A stretch of DNA of 64,000 nt from Alphaproteobacteria bacterium. Lineage in GTDB: Bacteria > Pseudomonadota > Alphaproteobacteria > Reyranellales > Reyranellaceae. Every line of letters begins with the position of its first letter. Within the stretch, counting starts at the first letter, position 1. Under the pieces are notes generated by a model. It was not told the DNA's origin and did no database searches. It saw nothing but the letters and a program-made list of their open reading frames with translations. The position numbers and the translations under genes were made by a program. Shown in pieces: positions 1 to 9,339 of the stretch. The stretch lies in assembly GCA_016869975.1 (NCBI GenBank), contig VGCZ01000013.1, forward strand, positions 48,864 to 112,863, in the 5' to 3' direction.

Positions 1-1
1 G

Positions 2-796
2 CAGCCCTGGGTGGTCGAGAACCGCAGCGGCGGCGGCGGCGACGTCGGCGTCGACGTGGTCGCGAAGTCCGATCCCGACGGCTATACGGTGGGTCTCGGC
101 GGCATCGCCAGCCATGGTATCTCGGCGACGCTCAAGAAGGGCAAGCTGCCGTTCGATCCGCGCAAGGATTTCACCTTCATCAGTGGGTTGTGGTTCCTGC
201 CCAACATGCTGATCACCAACCTCGACCTGCCGGCCAAGAACCTGCCCGAGCTGATCGAGCTCTTGCGCAAGAATCCCGGCAAGTATTCCTACGGCTCGGC
301 CGGCGCCGGCACGACATTGCATCTCAGCGGCGAACTCTTGAAGCTGATGGCCAAGGTCGACGTGTTGCACGTGCCCTATCGCGGCGCCGCGCCGGCGATC
401 ATCGATCTCATGTCAGGCCAGATCCAGCTGATGTTCGACAACATCCCCGGCGCGCTGGCCCAGGTGCGGCCGGGCAAGGTGCGGCCGATCGCCGTCACCA
501 CGCTCAAGCGGAGCCCCTCGGCGCCCGACGTGCCGACGATCAACGAGGTGCTGCCCGGCTTCGACATCACGTCGTGGACCTGCGTCTGCGGCCCGGCGCG
601 CATCCCGCAGCCAATCGTCGATCGCATCAACGCGCTGTCCAAGCAAGCGCTGGAATCGGCCGATGTCGCCGGCAAGTACCAGGATCAGGGCGCCACGGCG
701 TGGTGGACCAGCCAGGCGGATATCGTCGCCTATCGCGACAAGGAGGAGACGCGGCTCGGCAATATCATCACCCAGGCCAAGATCACGCTCGACTGA
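2..796 (+). CDS. TctC/Bug-family substrate-binding protein, 5' partial
   Basis: This is the C-terminal part of a periplasmic solute receptor of the tripartite tricarboxylate transporter (Bug/TctC) family, which binds small carboxylates. The frame is open from base 2, so the signal peptide and start lie upstream of the window. The visible protein begins at the family's conserved VVENRSGGGGDVGVD segment. The family-typical GSAGAGTTLHLSGELL and VPYRGAAPAIIDLMSGQIQ stretches follow, and the normal C-terminus is present. No TctA or TctB membrane gene follows, which is usual because most Bug receptors are orphans. The ligand cannot be deduced. Confidence 0.9.
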   Translation, partial: QPWVVENRSGGGGDVGVDVVAKSDPDGYTVGLGGIASHGISATLKKGKLPFDPRKDFTFISGLWFLPNMLITNLDLPAKNLPELIELLRKNPGKYSYGSAGAGTTLHLSGELLKLMAKVDVLHVPYRGAAPAIIDLMSGQIQLMFDNIPGALAQVRPGKVRPIAVTTLKRSPSAPDVPTINEVLPGFDITSWTCVCGPARIPQPIVDRINALSKQALESADVAGKYQDQGATAWWTSQADIVAYRDKEETRLGNIITQAKITLD

Positions 797-836
797 CGGC
801 ACGTCAGGGCGTTGATTTTCTTGAGTCTTTCGCCGT

Positions 837-864
837 TTGACTCGGGCCGCGCGATGCGTATAGT
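837..864 (+). promoter_or_regulatory. sigma-70 promoter for rpsD
   Basis: TTGACT (837-842) and TATAGT (859-864) are separated by 16 bp, about 115 bp upstream of the rpsD start. Both hexamers are close to consensus and fit a strongly expressed ribosomal protein gene. Prediction from sequence only. Confidence 0.7.
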
Positions 865-887
865 CCGCGCCTTCTTCCGGAGAACGT

Positions 888-934
888 GGATCGGCGCCCC
901 AGGGCGCCGATCCCGCCCGGGTGCGCCGCACCCG
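888..934 (+). promoter_or_regulatory. double hairpin in the rpsD leader
   Basis: Two consecutive perfect inverted repeats lie in the untranslated leader. The first has an 11-bp stem (888-898 with 903-913, 4-nt loop). The second has a 7-bp stem (918-924 with 928-934, 3-nt loop). No T-run follows, so these are not simple terminators. A translational control element for S4 is possible but unproven. Confidence 0.5.
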
Positions 935-978
935 ATCCAGGCCTATCCGGACAAACGTGTGACGAAGGAAATCCGTTC

Positions 979-1593
979 GTGAGCAAGCGCGAATCGTCGA
1001 AGTACAAGATCGACCGACGCCTCGGCGTCAACCTCTGGGGCCGTCCGAAGAGCCCGATCAACAAGCGCGAGAGCCGCCCCGGCCAGCACGGCGCAAAGCG
1101 CACCAAGCCGACGGATTTCGGCAACCAGTTGATGGCCAAGCAGCGCATCAAGGGCTACTACGGCAATGTCAGCGAGCGCCAGATGCGTCGCTACTACGCC
1201 GAGGCGATGCGCCGCCGCGGCGACACCGGCGAGAACCTGATCGCGCTGCTCGAGCGCCGTCTCGACGCCGTCGTCTACCGCATGAAGTTCGCCGCCACCG
1301 TGTTCGCCTCGCGCCAGCTGGTGAGCCACGGTCATGTCCGCGTCAACGGCCGCCGGGTCAACATCGCCTCCTACCAGGTGCGCGACAACGATGTGATCTC
1401 GCTCGGCAACAAGGCCAAGGACCTCGCCGTCGTCATGGAGGCGAGCCAGCTCGCCGAGCGCGACGTGCCGGAATACATGCAGGTCGACCACAAGGAGATG
1501 AAGGGGACCTATCTGCGCGCGCCCAAGCTCTCCGACGTGCCGTACCCGGTTCAGATGGAACCGTCGATGGTGGTCGAGTTCTACAGCCGCTGA
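979..1593 (+). CDS. rpsD: 30S ribosomal protein S4
   Basis: Primary 16S rRNA-binding protein that nucleates assembly of the small ribosomal subunit; 204 aa, the usual length. The GTG start at 979 is chosen because it gives the family N-terminus ([15 protein letters not shown]), with the purine-rich GACGAAGGAA as ribosome-binding site. An in-frame start at 886 would add 31 residues unlike the family. The N-terminal S4 region carries GRPKSP and RPGQHG. The S4 RNA-binding domain covers about residues 92-155 ([20 protein letters not shown]). It is monocistronic, with its own promoter, structured leader and terminator. Confidence 0.97.
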   Translation: MSKRESSKYKIDRRLGVNLWGRPKSPINKRESRPGQHGAKRTKPTDFGNQLMAKQRIKGYYGNVSERQMRRYYAEAMRRRGDTGENLIALLERRLDAVVYRMKFAATVFASRQLVSHGHVRVNGRRVNIASYQVRDNDVISLGNKAKDLAVVMEASQLAERDVPEYMQVDHKEMKGTYLRAPKLSDVPYPVQMEPSMVVEFYSR

Positions 1594-1621
1594 TCGTCTC
1601 GTCCTCTGTCGGACGCGCGAA

Positions 1622-1647
1622 CCCCGGGCAGAACGCCCGGGGTTTTT
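1622..1647 (+). terminator. rho-independent terminator of rpsD
   Basis: CCCCGGGC (1622-1629), a 5-nt loop and GCCCGGGG (1635-1642) are followed by five T residues, 28 bp after the rpsD stop codon. It also separates rpsD from the convergent phosphatase gene. Confidence 0.9.
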
Positions 1648-1660
1648 CGTAGGCGGAGTC

Positions 1661-3175
1661 TCAGCGCGGCGCGCGACCCCTCGCGACGATCACGCGGCCC
1701 TCGAGCTGCGCCGATACCGTGCCCAACTTGCGGATATGATCGACGACGTGCTTGGAGACCAGCAGCGCGTCGTTGGGGCCGACGAGCATGCGCGCACCGA
1801 CGAGCGCGACATAGCCGTCGCCGCCGCGCGCCAGGAAGTCGTTGGTCACCACCTTGTAGAGCCTGTCCGGCTCGACCGGCTTGCCGCCGACCAGGAGCGC
1901 GACAACGCGATCGCCATCGGGCCGCGTCAGGTCGGCGCGGATGGTCATGCCCGAGACCTGCGGGAAGCGCCCGACCTCGTTCTCGGCGCCGGCGAGGCCG
2001 GCCTCGATCGCCGCGCGCAGCGTCTTGCCGCTGACCTCCAGTACGAGGGCGCGGTTGAGGAAGGGTAGCTCGGCGAGGATCAGCCGCTCGGTGATGTCGC
2101 TGCCGGCTGGATAGACGTGGTTGCCGCGGAAACCGCCGCCGTTGAGCAATGCCACGTCGGCGCCGGTGGCGGCGCGCAGCGCGTCGGTGAACAGATTGCC
2201 GATCGCCGCCTCACCGCCGCGCACCGCGGCGTTGCGGCTGTCGAGTTCAGACGTGGTGCGGCCGATGACGATATCGAGCGACTTCGACAGTCGCGATTCA
2301 TAGACCGCGACCCGCGCGGCGACCTCGGGATCAGGCGCCACGTCGGCGGTGTCGATGATGCGGAAGCGCGGCCACCACGTGACCTTGCGCTTGCCGGCCA
2401 CCGTCTCGACCTTGACCGACAGGTCGATGGTGGCGACGACGAGCCCGTCCATCGCCGCCTCGACGATGGCGACGCGGCCGTTGTAGCGCAGGTAGAGATC
2501 GTGGTCGTCGCCCGAGAGGATGACGTCGGCGACGCCCGAGTCGACCAGCGCGTCGTCTATATCGCGATTGGAATGCGAGACCAGGACGATGATGTCGGCG
2601 CCCTCGCGACGGAGCTTGGCGGCTTGCGCGGTGGCGGTGTCGAGCATCGAGGCGATCTTCAGCCGGCCGGGCATCGACTTCTTGTGGCTATCCTCTGCCG
2701 TCAGCCCGATGACGCCGATCTTGACCTCGCCGTAGCTGTGGATCCGCGAATCGACGACGCCGGGGATAACGGAACCGTCGGCCTCGCGTAGATTGGCGGC
2801 GTAGACCGGGAAGCGCGCCTCGCGCAGGCGCTCGAGGAAGACGTCGGGGCCGAAATCGAACTCGTGGTTGCCCGGCACGAAGACGTCGATTGGCATCATG
2901 TTGAGCAGATCGACCATGTGGGCGCCCTTGTCGAAGCCCGACATCAGCGACGGCGAGAAGGTGTCGCCGGCATGCGCCACGAGAACGTGCGGGCCGCGCG
3001 CCTTCTCGGCCTTCACCACCGCGGCGACGCGCGGCATGCCGCCACGACCCTCGCTCTCGTTCATGTTGTAGATGTCGCAGATCAGCACCAGCGAGATGCG
3101 CGTCTCGCCGGCCCGTGCGAGCGACGCCACCGCCGCGAGCAGCGCCGCCGCGAGGAGCCTGACGATTAGGCGCAT
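1661..3175 (-). CDS. 5'-nucleotidase-family metallophosphatase, exported
   Basis: A 504-aa protein of the UshA/SoxB-like 5'-nucleotidase family, predicted to hydrolyse phosphate esters such as nucleotides in the periplasm. A Sec signal peptide (residues 1-22, ending ARA) precedes the metallophosphatase domain with D71 (AHAGDTFSPS), GNHEFDFG (about 102-109) and ILSGDDHD. The C-terminal 5'-nucleotidase domain carries NGGGFRG and ARGGDGY. The first metal motif is D34-I-Y rather than the usual D-x-H, so one metal ligand seems replaced by Tyr. It is the last gene of a four-gene operon, starting 1 nt after the preceding methyltransferase-like stop. The substrate is not known. Confidence 0.88.
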   Translation of the reverse strand: MRLIVRLLAAALLAAVASLARAGETRISLVLICDIYNMNESEGRGGMPRVAAVVKAEKARGPHVLVAHAGDTFSPSLMSGFDKGAHMVDLLNMMPIDVFVPGNHEFDFGPDVFLERLREARFPVYAANLREADGSVIPGVVDSRIHSYGEVKIGVIGLTAEDSHKKSMPGRLKIASMLDTATAQAAKLRREGADIIVLVSHSNRDIDDALVDSGVADVILSGDDHDLYLRYNGRVAIVEAAMDGLVVATIDLSVKVETVAGKRKVTWWPRFRIIDTADVAPDPEVAARVAVYESRLSKSLDIVIGRTTSELDSRNAAVRGGEAAIGNLFTDALRAATGADVALLNGGGFRGNHVYPAGSDITERLILAELPFLNRALVLEVSGKTLRAAIEAGLAGAENEVGRFPQVSGMTIRADLTRPDGDRVVALLVGGKPVEPDRLYKVVTNDFLARGGDGYVALVGARMLVGPNDALLVSKHVVDHIRKLGTVSAQLEGRVIVARGRAPR

Positions 3176-3176
3176 G

Positions 3177-4076
3177 CTACTTCTTCGGCGCGTCGGCGGG
3201 CTTGGCCGCCGCTGGTTCGGCCGGCGGTGGCGGCTCCTTCTGCATCGCGCCGGTCATCGGGATGAAGTAGACGCCAAGGTCCTTCTTGGAATGCACCTTG
3301 CCGTCGGCGTCCTTGCTGAAGACGTAGAGGAACTGCTCGCGCTTGAAGGGCTGGCCGATCGGGATCACCAGGCGGCCGCCCGGTTTGAGCTGCTTCAAGA
3401 GCGGCGGCGGCACGTACTGCGCCACGCAGGTGACCATGATCAGGTCGAAGCCGTCCTTCTCCTCGGGCCAGCCGAAAAATCCGTCGCCGATGCGCGTCTC
3501 GAGGTTGTTGTTGAAGCCCAAGGGCTCGAAGATGCGCGCTACCGCCTTGCCCAGCGGCTCGATGATCTCGATCGAATAGGCCTTCTTGACGATGCGCGAG
3601 AGGATCGAGATCTGGTAGCCGGAACCAGTGCCGATCTCCAACGCCACGCTGTTGGCGGTCGGCCTGCAAAGCTGGGTCATATAGGCCTGGCCGCGGTAGT
3701 CCGACAGCGCCGAGCCCAACCCGATGGGCCAAGGCTTCGACTCCCCCTCATAGGCGACGGTGGCGAAGTCCGCCTGCGTGGCATAGTTGTAGTGATAGTA
3801 CTCGCGCGGCACTTCGCGGAAGGCGCGGACGACCTCCGGATCGGCCGCGCCGAAGTGGTGATGTAACACGCTCGCGATGGTGTTCAGCGCGGCCGGCCGG
3901 CGCCTCTGCATCGCCGCCCATTCTTCGGCCGAGATCTTGACGTTGCGACCGCCTGCCTTCATCGCCGCGACGAAGGCGGCGTAGGTCCAGGGCGCGGGCT
4001 GGGCGTGGACGATCGCCGGCGCCGCCAGCGTCGCACCGGCGGCCGTCATCAACGCGCGCCGTCGGGTCAGAATCAT
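3177..4076 (-). CDS. protein-L-isoaspartate O-methyltransferase-like protein with Tat-like signal (copy 2)
   Basis: A 299-aa class I SAM-methyltransferase related to protein-L-isoaspartyl methyltransferase (Pcm), which repairs damaged Asp/Asn residues. The ATG at 4076 is chosen because a GGAAGGGAGA ribosome site precedes it and it starts directly with a Tat-like signal (LTRRRALMTAAG...IVHA). The Pcm core is clear: PWPIGLGSALSDYRGQAYM, the SAM-binding LEIGTGSGYQ (about 147-155), and YSIEIIEPLG. A Pro/Ala/Lys-rich tail ends the protein. It is a tandem paralogue of the gene upstream. SAM is not expected in the periplasm, so a truly exported product would be puzzling and the substrate is open. 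Confidence 0.82.
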   Translation of the reverse strand: MILTRRRALMTAAGATLAAPAIVHAQPAPWTYAAFVAAMKAGGRNVKISAEEWAAMQRRRPAALNTIASVLHHHFGAADPEVVRAFREVPREYYHYNYATQADFATVAYEGESKPWPIGLGSALSDYRGQAYMTQLCRPTANSVALEIGTGSGYQISILSRIVKKAYSIEIIEPLGKAVARIFEPLGFNNNLETRIGDGFFGWPEEKDGFDLIMVTCVAQYVPPPLLKQLKPGGRLVIPIGQPFKREQFLYVFSKDADGKVHSKKDLGVYFIPMTGAMQKEPPPPAEPAAAKPADAPKK

Positions 4077-4179
4077 AGGTCCGGTCTCCCTTCCGGAGGA
4101 TCGAAATGCGGCCACCAACCTAAGGCTTCGCGGTCATGATTCCTAGCGGATCTACCGCACCCGGTACGACAGCGCGGCC

Positions 4180-5031
4180 CTATCGGCCCTGCGAGATGCG
4201 GCCGGTCATCGGGATGAAATACACGCCGACGTCGCGCCGGCTGTGGATCTTGCCGTCTTTGTCCTTGGTGTAGACGTAGAGCACTTGCTCGCGGCGGAAT
4301 GGCTGGCCCACGGGGATGATCAGCCGGCCGGTGCCGGGCTTGAGCTGGGCGAGCAGCGGCGGCGGCACGTGCTGGGCGACGCAGGTCACCATGATGATGT
4401 CGAAGCCTTCCTTCTCCTCCGGCCAGCCGAAATAGCCGTCGCCCACCTTGGTGATGACGTTGTCGAAGCCCAGCGGCTTGAAGATCTTGGCCACGGCGCG
4501 GCCCAAAGGCTCGATGATCTCGATCGAGTAGGCCTTGGCGCAGACGCGGGAGAGAATCGAGATCTGGTAGCCCGAGCCGGTGCCGATCTCGAGCGCGTTC
4601 TCGCCCGGTTGCGGCCTGGACAGCTGGGTCATGTACATCTGGCCGAGATAGTCCGACAGCGCCGAGCCGTAGCCGATCGCCCAGGGATGGGCGTTGCCCT
4701 CGTAGGCCGAGGCGCCGAAATCGAAGGCGCCAGCGTAGTTGTAGTGGAAGTACTCGCGCGGCACCTCGGCGTAGGCGCGCAAACTGTGTGGGTCTGCCTC
4801 GCGGAACTTGCCGCGCAGGTAATTCTCGACGATGCGCAGCGCCTGATCGCGCCGGCGCATGACGCCGTCGAAGGTCGCCTTGTTCATGCCGATGCGGCGC
4901 TCGCTGGCGCGCATCGCCGCGACGTACTGGTCGTAGTCCCAGCCGCCGCCATAGGGCTGCGCCAGCGCCGGCGCGGCAAGGGCGGCGGCGGCGCCCTGGG
5001 CGATCAGCGTGCGGCGGGTCAGCGAGACCAT
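4180..5031 (-). CDS. protein-L-isoaspartate O-methyltransferase-like protein with Tat-like signal (copy 1)
   Basis: A 283-aa paralogue of the following gene, with the same order of parts: an N-terminal LTRRTLIAQG...ALA signal of Tat type, a helical linker, then a Pcm-like SAM-methyltransferase domain with HPWAIGYGSALSDYLGQMYM, LEIGTGSGYQ and YSIEIIEPLG. It lies 15 bp downstream of the large membrane protein gene and 103 bp upstream of copy 2, so the three are probably co-transcribed. The fold assignment is secure. The Pcm activity and the cellular location are inferences, since the family normally acts in the cytoplasm. Confidence 0.82.
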   Translation of the reverse strand: MVSLTRRTLIAQGAAAALAAPALAQPYGGGWDYDQYVAAMRASERRIGMNKATFDGVMRRRDQALRIVENYLRGKFREADPHSLRAYAEVPREYFHYNYAGAFDFGASAYEGNAHPWAIGYGSALSDYLGQMYMTQLSRPQPGENALEIGTGSGYQISILSRVCAKAYSIEIIEPLGRAVAKIFKPLGFDNVITKVGDGYFGWPEEKEGFDIIMVTCVAQHVPPPLLAQLKPGTGRLIIPVGQPFRREQVLYVYTKDKDGKIHSRRDVGVYFIPMTGRISQGR

Positions 5032-5046
5032 GGACAGGGCTCCGGG

Positions 5047-7497
5047 TTACTTGGCCGCCACGCGGTCGGCCGGCAGGGTGAAGACGACGATCGCATAGAG
5101 GGCGGCGCCCAGCAGCAGCAACGACTTCAGCCCGACCGAGACCGCCAGGAGATTGGCCAGCGGCGTCGAGATAATCGAGCAGGCGCCGTTGACCGCCCAG
5201 GCCCAGGGCAGGAAGGCCAGCCGGACGCCCTGGAACTGGCTCAAGCCCAGCGCCATCGGCATGCCCAGCGCCACCGACACCGGCAGGGCGACGGCGACCA
5301 GGATGGCGATCTTGACGGCGAAGGGTTCGGTGGCGGTGGCGATCAGCAGCGGGTCGAGCCAGATGAAGGCGACCCCGCACCAGACCAGGACGGTCAGCAC
5401 GGCAACGCCCAGCCAGGTCCGTGGCCGGTCGCGCACGCGCTCCGCCAGCAGGCTGCCCGCGCCCGAGCAGACCAGCATCATGGCTAGCACCAGGCCGAAG
5501 GCGAAGACGCGGTCGTGCAGGTACTGCGAGGCCTTCTCGATCAGGTAGATCTCGAGCGTCAGGAAACCCAGGCCCAGCCCGGCGAAGTACACCGCCGACT
5601 TGGCGAAGCGGCCGATCGGCAGCGCGGTGCCGCGCCGCGTCATAAGCGGCATCAGCAGCACCAAGGTGGCGATCACCAGCGCCTGCGCCAGCACCGCGAG
5701 ATTGATCAGGTAGACCAGCTCCTCGCGCGGCACGAGCTCGATGCGGTCGAGAATGGTCTCGACCCGGGTGAGCGGCAGCACGGCGTGGAAATAGGGTCGG
5801 TCGATGCTGGGCGGCTCGAGCTTGAAGAAGGCGTGATAGGGCGAAGCCTGGCCGGCGACCCCCGCGTTGGCCTCCTCGCTCAGCGGATCGGAACCGGGAG
5901 GTTGCGCCTGGGTGACGTCGAAAGACACGACGGGCAGCTCGTTGAAGACCGTGCGCTTCACACCCTGGCGCGCCGGCGGGAAGACGACATCGAAGGAGCG
6001 CTCGTCGCAGAATTTCTCGAGCTCGGCGATCGCCTCGGGGGTCCAGGGCGTGGCGCTGAGCAGGATGCGCACATTCCACGCCGAACGGTAGATGACGATG
6101 TGCTTGTCCGGCTCGGCGATACCGGCGCGGCGCAGCCCCTCGCGGGCCGTGCCGAACATCTTCACGGCGTAGACCGTGAACTCGCGGATCGACACCGGGA
6201 TCGACAAGGTGCCGCCGGGCTTGAGCATGCCGACATAGTCGCCGAGCACCTCGACCGACAACGCGGCGCGGTTGGTGTCGGATTGCCCGAGGAACTCGCG
6301 CGTGATGTCGATCACGTCGAACGGACCATCGCGTGCGACCACCCGTGTCGCCAGCGGGCTGGTGTCGCGGATCGTCACGCGCTGGTCGGCCGGAAAGGCC
6401 GGCGCCGGCCCAATGCCGCGCAGAAGTGCACGGCGCAGCGCGTCGTCCGGCTCCAGCGTGACGACGCGCGTGGCGCCGGCGCGCAGCGCCTCGTGGATGC
6501 GAAAGCCGCCGGCGGCGCCCAGCAGCAGCGTCCGCTCGGGCGGGCGCAGGCGATAGGGCAGGGCATCCAGCGCGGCGGCGAAGTAGCGTGTGTCGACATC
6601 GGTCGTGCGCGGCAGCGCGGCGAGGCGGTTGCCGTCGGCGTACAGGCCATAGGCGCGCGGCATGGTCGCGCCGGCCATGACGTCGGGATTGTTGGAGATG
6701 TCGGTGTCGAGCCGCTCGGTGAAATTGTCGAGCAGTTGGTAGAGGCCCTTGGGCGAGGTCACCGTGGCCAGGACGCGCGCGTCCTGGGTGTTCATGGGCG
6801 CGAAGACTTCCTTGTACTCGTTGATGCGCGCCTGGCCGAGGAAGAGAGCGGCGACCACTGAGACGACCAGCGTGGCCAGCGCGGCGATGCGCACGCGCGA
6901 TCGCGGCCAGACCGACGACATCTCCAGGCAAGCGGCGAGCGCCAGCACCGGCAACAAGCAGGGCACCAGCCAGAACGGGTGCACCACGAACATCAGCGCC
7001 AGCAGCAGCGCCGCGCCCAGCCCGGCGCCGGCGAGATCGAAGGCGTAGACCCGGCCGATGCGATGGCTGTAGTGCACGAAATAGGCCGAGAGGTAGAGCC
7101 CGACCATGAAGAAGAACGGGAAGATCGCGGCGTAGTACTGCGCGATGTTGAGCAGTTGGTCGTACCAGAGCTGCTTGTTCTGCAGCTCCAGCGGGTTGAA
7201 CGGCACGACGGTGACCCAGACCCAGCCCAGCGAGGCGGCCAGCAACATCAGGATCGGCAGCGACGGCAGCAGGACGGGCAGCGATCGGATCAGCAGGCGC
7301 GAGAACAGCGAGGCCACCACGCCGCTGGCCGCCAGCCCGGCCATGGTCATGGAGATCACCCAATAGCCGTACTCCGACCAGCTGGCGATGGCGAAGAAGC
7401 GCGTCAGCGCGATCTCGTAGGCGATCGAGGCGAGGCACACGAGAAAGAGAGGGACAAGACGCGCGGCCGGAACGTCCTTGATCGCGTCTGTCGCCAC
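5047..7497 (-). CDS. membrane-fused spermidine-synthase-like protein
   Basis: An 816-aa protein with three parts. The N-terminal part is a multi-pass membrane region (about residues 13-240, starting LVPLFLVCLASIAYEIALTR). The middle is a SAM-methyltransferase/spermidine-synthase-like domain with RTLLLGAAGGFRIHEAL and VVTLEPDDALRRALL. The C-terminus is a second membrane region (about 600-810) with GFLTLEIYLIEKASQYL. This is the layout of fused spermine/spermidine synthase-like membrane proteins, whose substrates are mostly unknown. The start is GTG with GGGGAG upstream. It is the first gene of the operon with the two Pcm-like proteins and the phosphatase, so three SAM-fold proteins lie in a row. 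Confidence 0.8.
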   Translation of the reverse strand: MATDAIKDVPAARLVPLFLVCLASIAYEIALTRFFAIASWSEYGYWVISMTMAGLAASGVVASLFSRLLIRSLPVLLPSLPILMLLAASLGWVWVTVVPFNPLELQNKQLWYDQLLNIAQYYAAIFPFFFMVGLYLSAYFVHYSHRIGRVYAFDLAGAGLGAALLLALMFVVHPFWLVPCLLPVLALAACLEMSSVWPRSRVRIAALATLVVSVVAALFLGQARINEYKEVFAPMNTQDARVLATVTSPKGLYQLLDNFTERLDTDISNNPDVMAGATMPRAYGLYADGNRLAALPRTTDVDTRYFAAALDALPYRLRPPERTLLLGAAGGFRIHEALRAGATRVVTLEPDDALRRALLRGIGPAPAFPADQRVTIRDTSPLATRVVARDGPFDVIDITREFLGQSDTNRAALSVEVLGDYVGMLKPGGTLSIPVSIREFTVYAVKMFGTAREGLRRAGIAEPDKHIVIYRSAWNVRILLSATPWTPEAIAELEKFCDERSFDVVFPPARQGVKRTVFNELPVVSFDVTQAQPPGSDPLSEEANAGVAGQASPYHAFFKLEPPSIDRPYFHAVLPLTRVETILDRIELVPREELVYLINLAVLAQALVIATLVLLMPLMTRRGTALPIGRFAKSAVYFAGLGLGFLTLEIYLIEKASQYLHDRVFAFGLVLAMMLVCSGAGSLLAERVRDRPRTWLGVAVLTVLVWCGVAFIWLDPLLIATATEPFAVKIAILVAVALPVSVALGMPMALGLSQFQGVRLAFLPWAWAVNGACSIISTPLANLLAVSVGLKSLLLLGAALYAIVVFTLPADRVAAK

Positions 7498-7745
7498 GCC
7501 CGGCTACTCCCCACTGCCCCTCGCGGACGCCACGCGTCCGGCCGCGCGACTGTAACGGCTGGCGGACGAAGCGCAATCGCGCTGTAGCCGCTATTCGCGA
7601 ACAACGTGGTACGGCATGATCCGGGGCGGCATAGAGTTTTAGAGTTTGCTCTTGAGTTCGTCGGAGTGCGTGAGCATTCGCGACATTGACTGCGTGCGGG
7701 GGCGCCCGAGTGCGGGTCGTCGCACGCCGATTCGGGGAGGGCTCG

Positions 7746-9314
7746 ATGAAGAACATAGTGCGTTCGGCGATCGCCGGCGCGGCGCTGGCCTTGGCGTCCG
7801 TGGTCGGCGCGCAGGCCCAGACCCTGCGCGTGGTGATGCATTCCGACGTCAAGGTGCTCGATCCGGTGTGGAGCGGCGCCTATATCACGCGCAACCACGC
7901 CTACCTGATCTACGACACGCTGTTCGCCCTCGACGAGAAGTTCCAGCCCAGGCCGCAGATGGTCGAGAGCTGGAAGGCGAGCGACGACAAGCGCACCTGG
8001 ACCTTCACCCTGCGCGAAGGGCTGGAGTGGCATGACGGCAAGCCGGTGACGGCGGAGGACTGCGTCGCCTCGCTCAAGCGCTGGGGGGCGCGCGATCCGA
8101 TGGGCCAGAAGCTGGTCCTGTTCATGCAGGAGATGCGGGTCCTCGACGCCCGTACCTTCGAGATCGTGATGAAGCAGCCCTACGGCCTGGTCATCGAGTC
8201 GCTGTCGAAGCCCAGCGTCGTGGTGCCCTTCATGATGCCCAAGCGGGTGGCCGAGACTGATCCGTTCAAGCAGATCTCCGAGCACATCGGCTCCGGCCCC
8301 TTCGTCTTCAAGCAGGACGAATGGAAGCCGGGCGAGAAGGTGGTCTACGTCAAGAACGCCAAGTACAAGCCGCGCGCCGAGCCGTCGTCGGGTCTGGCCG
8401 GCGGCAAGCATGTCCAGGTCGACCGCGTCGAGTGGGTCTGGATCCCCGACCCGCAGACCCAGGTCAACGCCCTGCTCAACGGCGAGATCGACGTGCTGGA
8501 GCAGGTGCCCTACGACCTGATTCCGCTGGTCGAGAAGGACAAGAAGATCAAGCTGGTGAAGGCCGAGATCGGCAACCAGTACGTCTTCCGGCCCAACTGG
8601 CTGCACGCGCCGTTCAACAACGAGAAGATCCGCCAGGCGGCGCAGATGGCGCTGAATCAGGAGGACTTCCTCAAGGCCGTGGTCGGCGACCCGCGCTTCT
8701 ATCGCCCCTGCAAGTCGCTCTATCCCTGCGGCTCGCCGCTGGAGTCGACAGCCGGCATGGAGGGCAAGATCGAGGGCAACGCCGCGAAGGCGCGCGAGAT
8801 GCTGAAGGAGGCCGGCTACGACGGCCGGCCGATCACGCTGCTGCACGCCACCGACACCGCCGCGCTCGCCAATCTCGCGCCGGTGGCCAAGGCGCTCTTC
8901 GAGCGCGCCGGCTTCAAGGTCGACATGCAGTCGATGGACTGGCAGTCGCTGGTCAACCGCCTGCTGACCAAGAAGGGCCCGCCCTCGGAGGGCGGCTGGG
9001 ATGTGTTCCTGACCTACTGGTCGATGGCCGATCTGTTCGATCCGCTGATGACGCCGTTCCTCCAAGCCAATTGCGAGAAGAGCCGCGCCGGCTGGCCGTG
9101 CGACGAGCAGATGGAGCGCCTGCGCGAGAAATACGCGCTGGCCACCGACGCCGCAGAGCGCAAGGCCGTCGCGCTGGAGGTGCAGCATCACTACATGAAG
9201 ATCGTCACCCACGTGCATCTCGGCGAGGCCTTCAGCGTCGCCGGCCTCGGCGCGAGGGTCGAAGGATGGATCAACGCCCCGGTGACGGTGTTCTGGGGCG
9301 TGACGAAGAAGTAG
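7746..9314 (+). CDS. ABC-type peptide/nickel-family substrate-binding protein (paralogue A)
   Basis: A 522-aa periplasmic receptor of the SBP_bac_5 (DppA/OppA) family. The ATG at 7746 is chosen because GGGGAGGG precedes it and it starts the signal peptide (MKNIVRSAIAGAALALA...AQA). Family hallmarks are WTFTLREGLEWHDGKPVTAEDCVASLKRW, SGPFVFKQDEWKPGEKVVYVKN and the C-terminal THVHLGEAF region. It is followed at 174 bp by a close paralogue, and no permease or ATPase gene is nearby. The ligand is unknown; the family covers peptides, opines, glutathione and other small molecules. Confidence 0.93.
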   Translation: MKNIVRSAIAGAALALASVVGAQAQTLRVVMHSDVKVLDPVWSGAYITRNHAYLIYDTLFALDEKFQPRPQMVESWKASDDKRTWTFTLREGLEWHDGKPVTAEDCVASLKRWGARDPMGQKLVLFMQEMRVLDARTFEIVMKQPYGLVIESLSKPSVVVPFMMPKRVAETDPFKQISEHIGSGPFVFKQDEWKPGEKVVYVKNAKYKPRAEPSSGLAGGKHVQVDRVEWVWIPDPQTQVNALLNGEIDVLEQVPYDLIPLVEKDKKIKLVKAEIGNQYVFRPNWLHAPFNNEKIRQAAQMALNQEDFLKAVVGDPRFYRPCKSLYPCGSPLESTAGMEGKIEGNAAKAREMLKEAGYDGRPITLLHATDTAALANLAPVAKALFERAGFKVDMQSMDWQSLVNRLLTKKGPPSEGGWDVFLTYWSMADLFDPLMTPFLQANCEKSRAGWPCDEQMERLREKYALATDAAERKAVALEVQHHYMKIVTHVHLGEAFSVAGLGARVEGWINAPVTVFWGVTKK

Positions 9315-9339
9315 CGTCGACAGGTTGTCCGTTCCCTGG

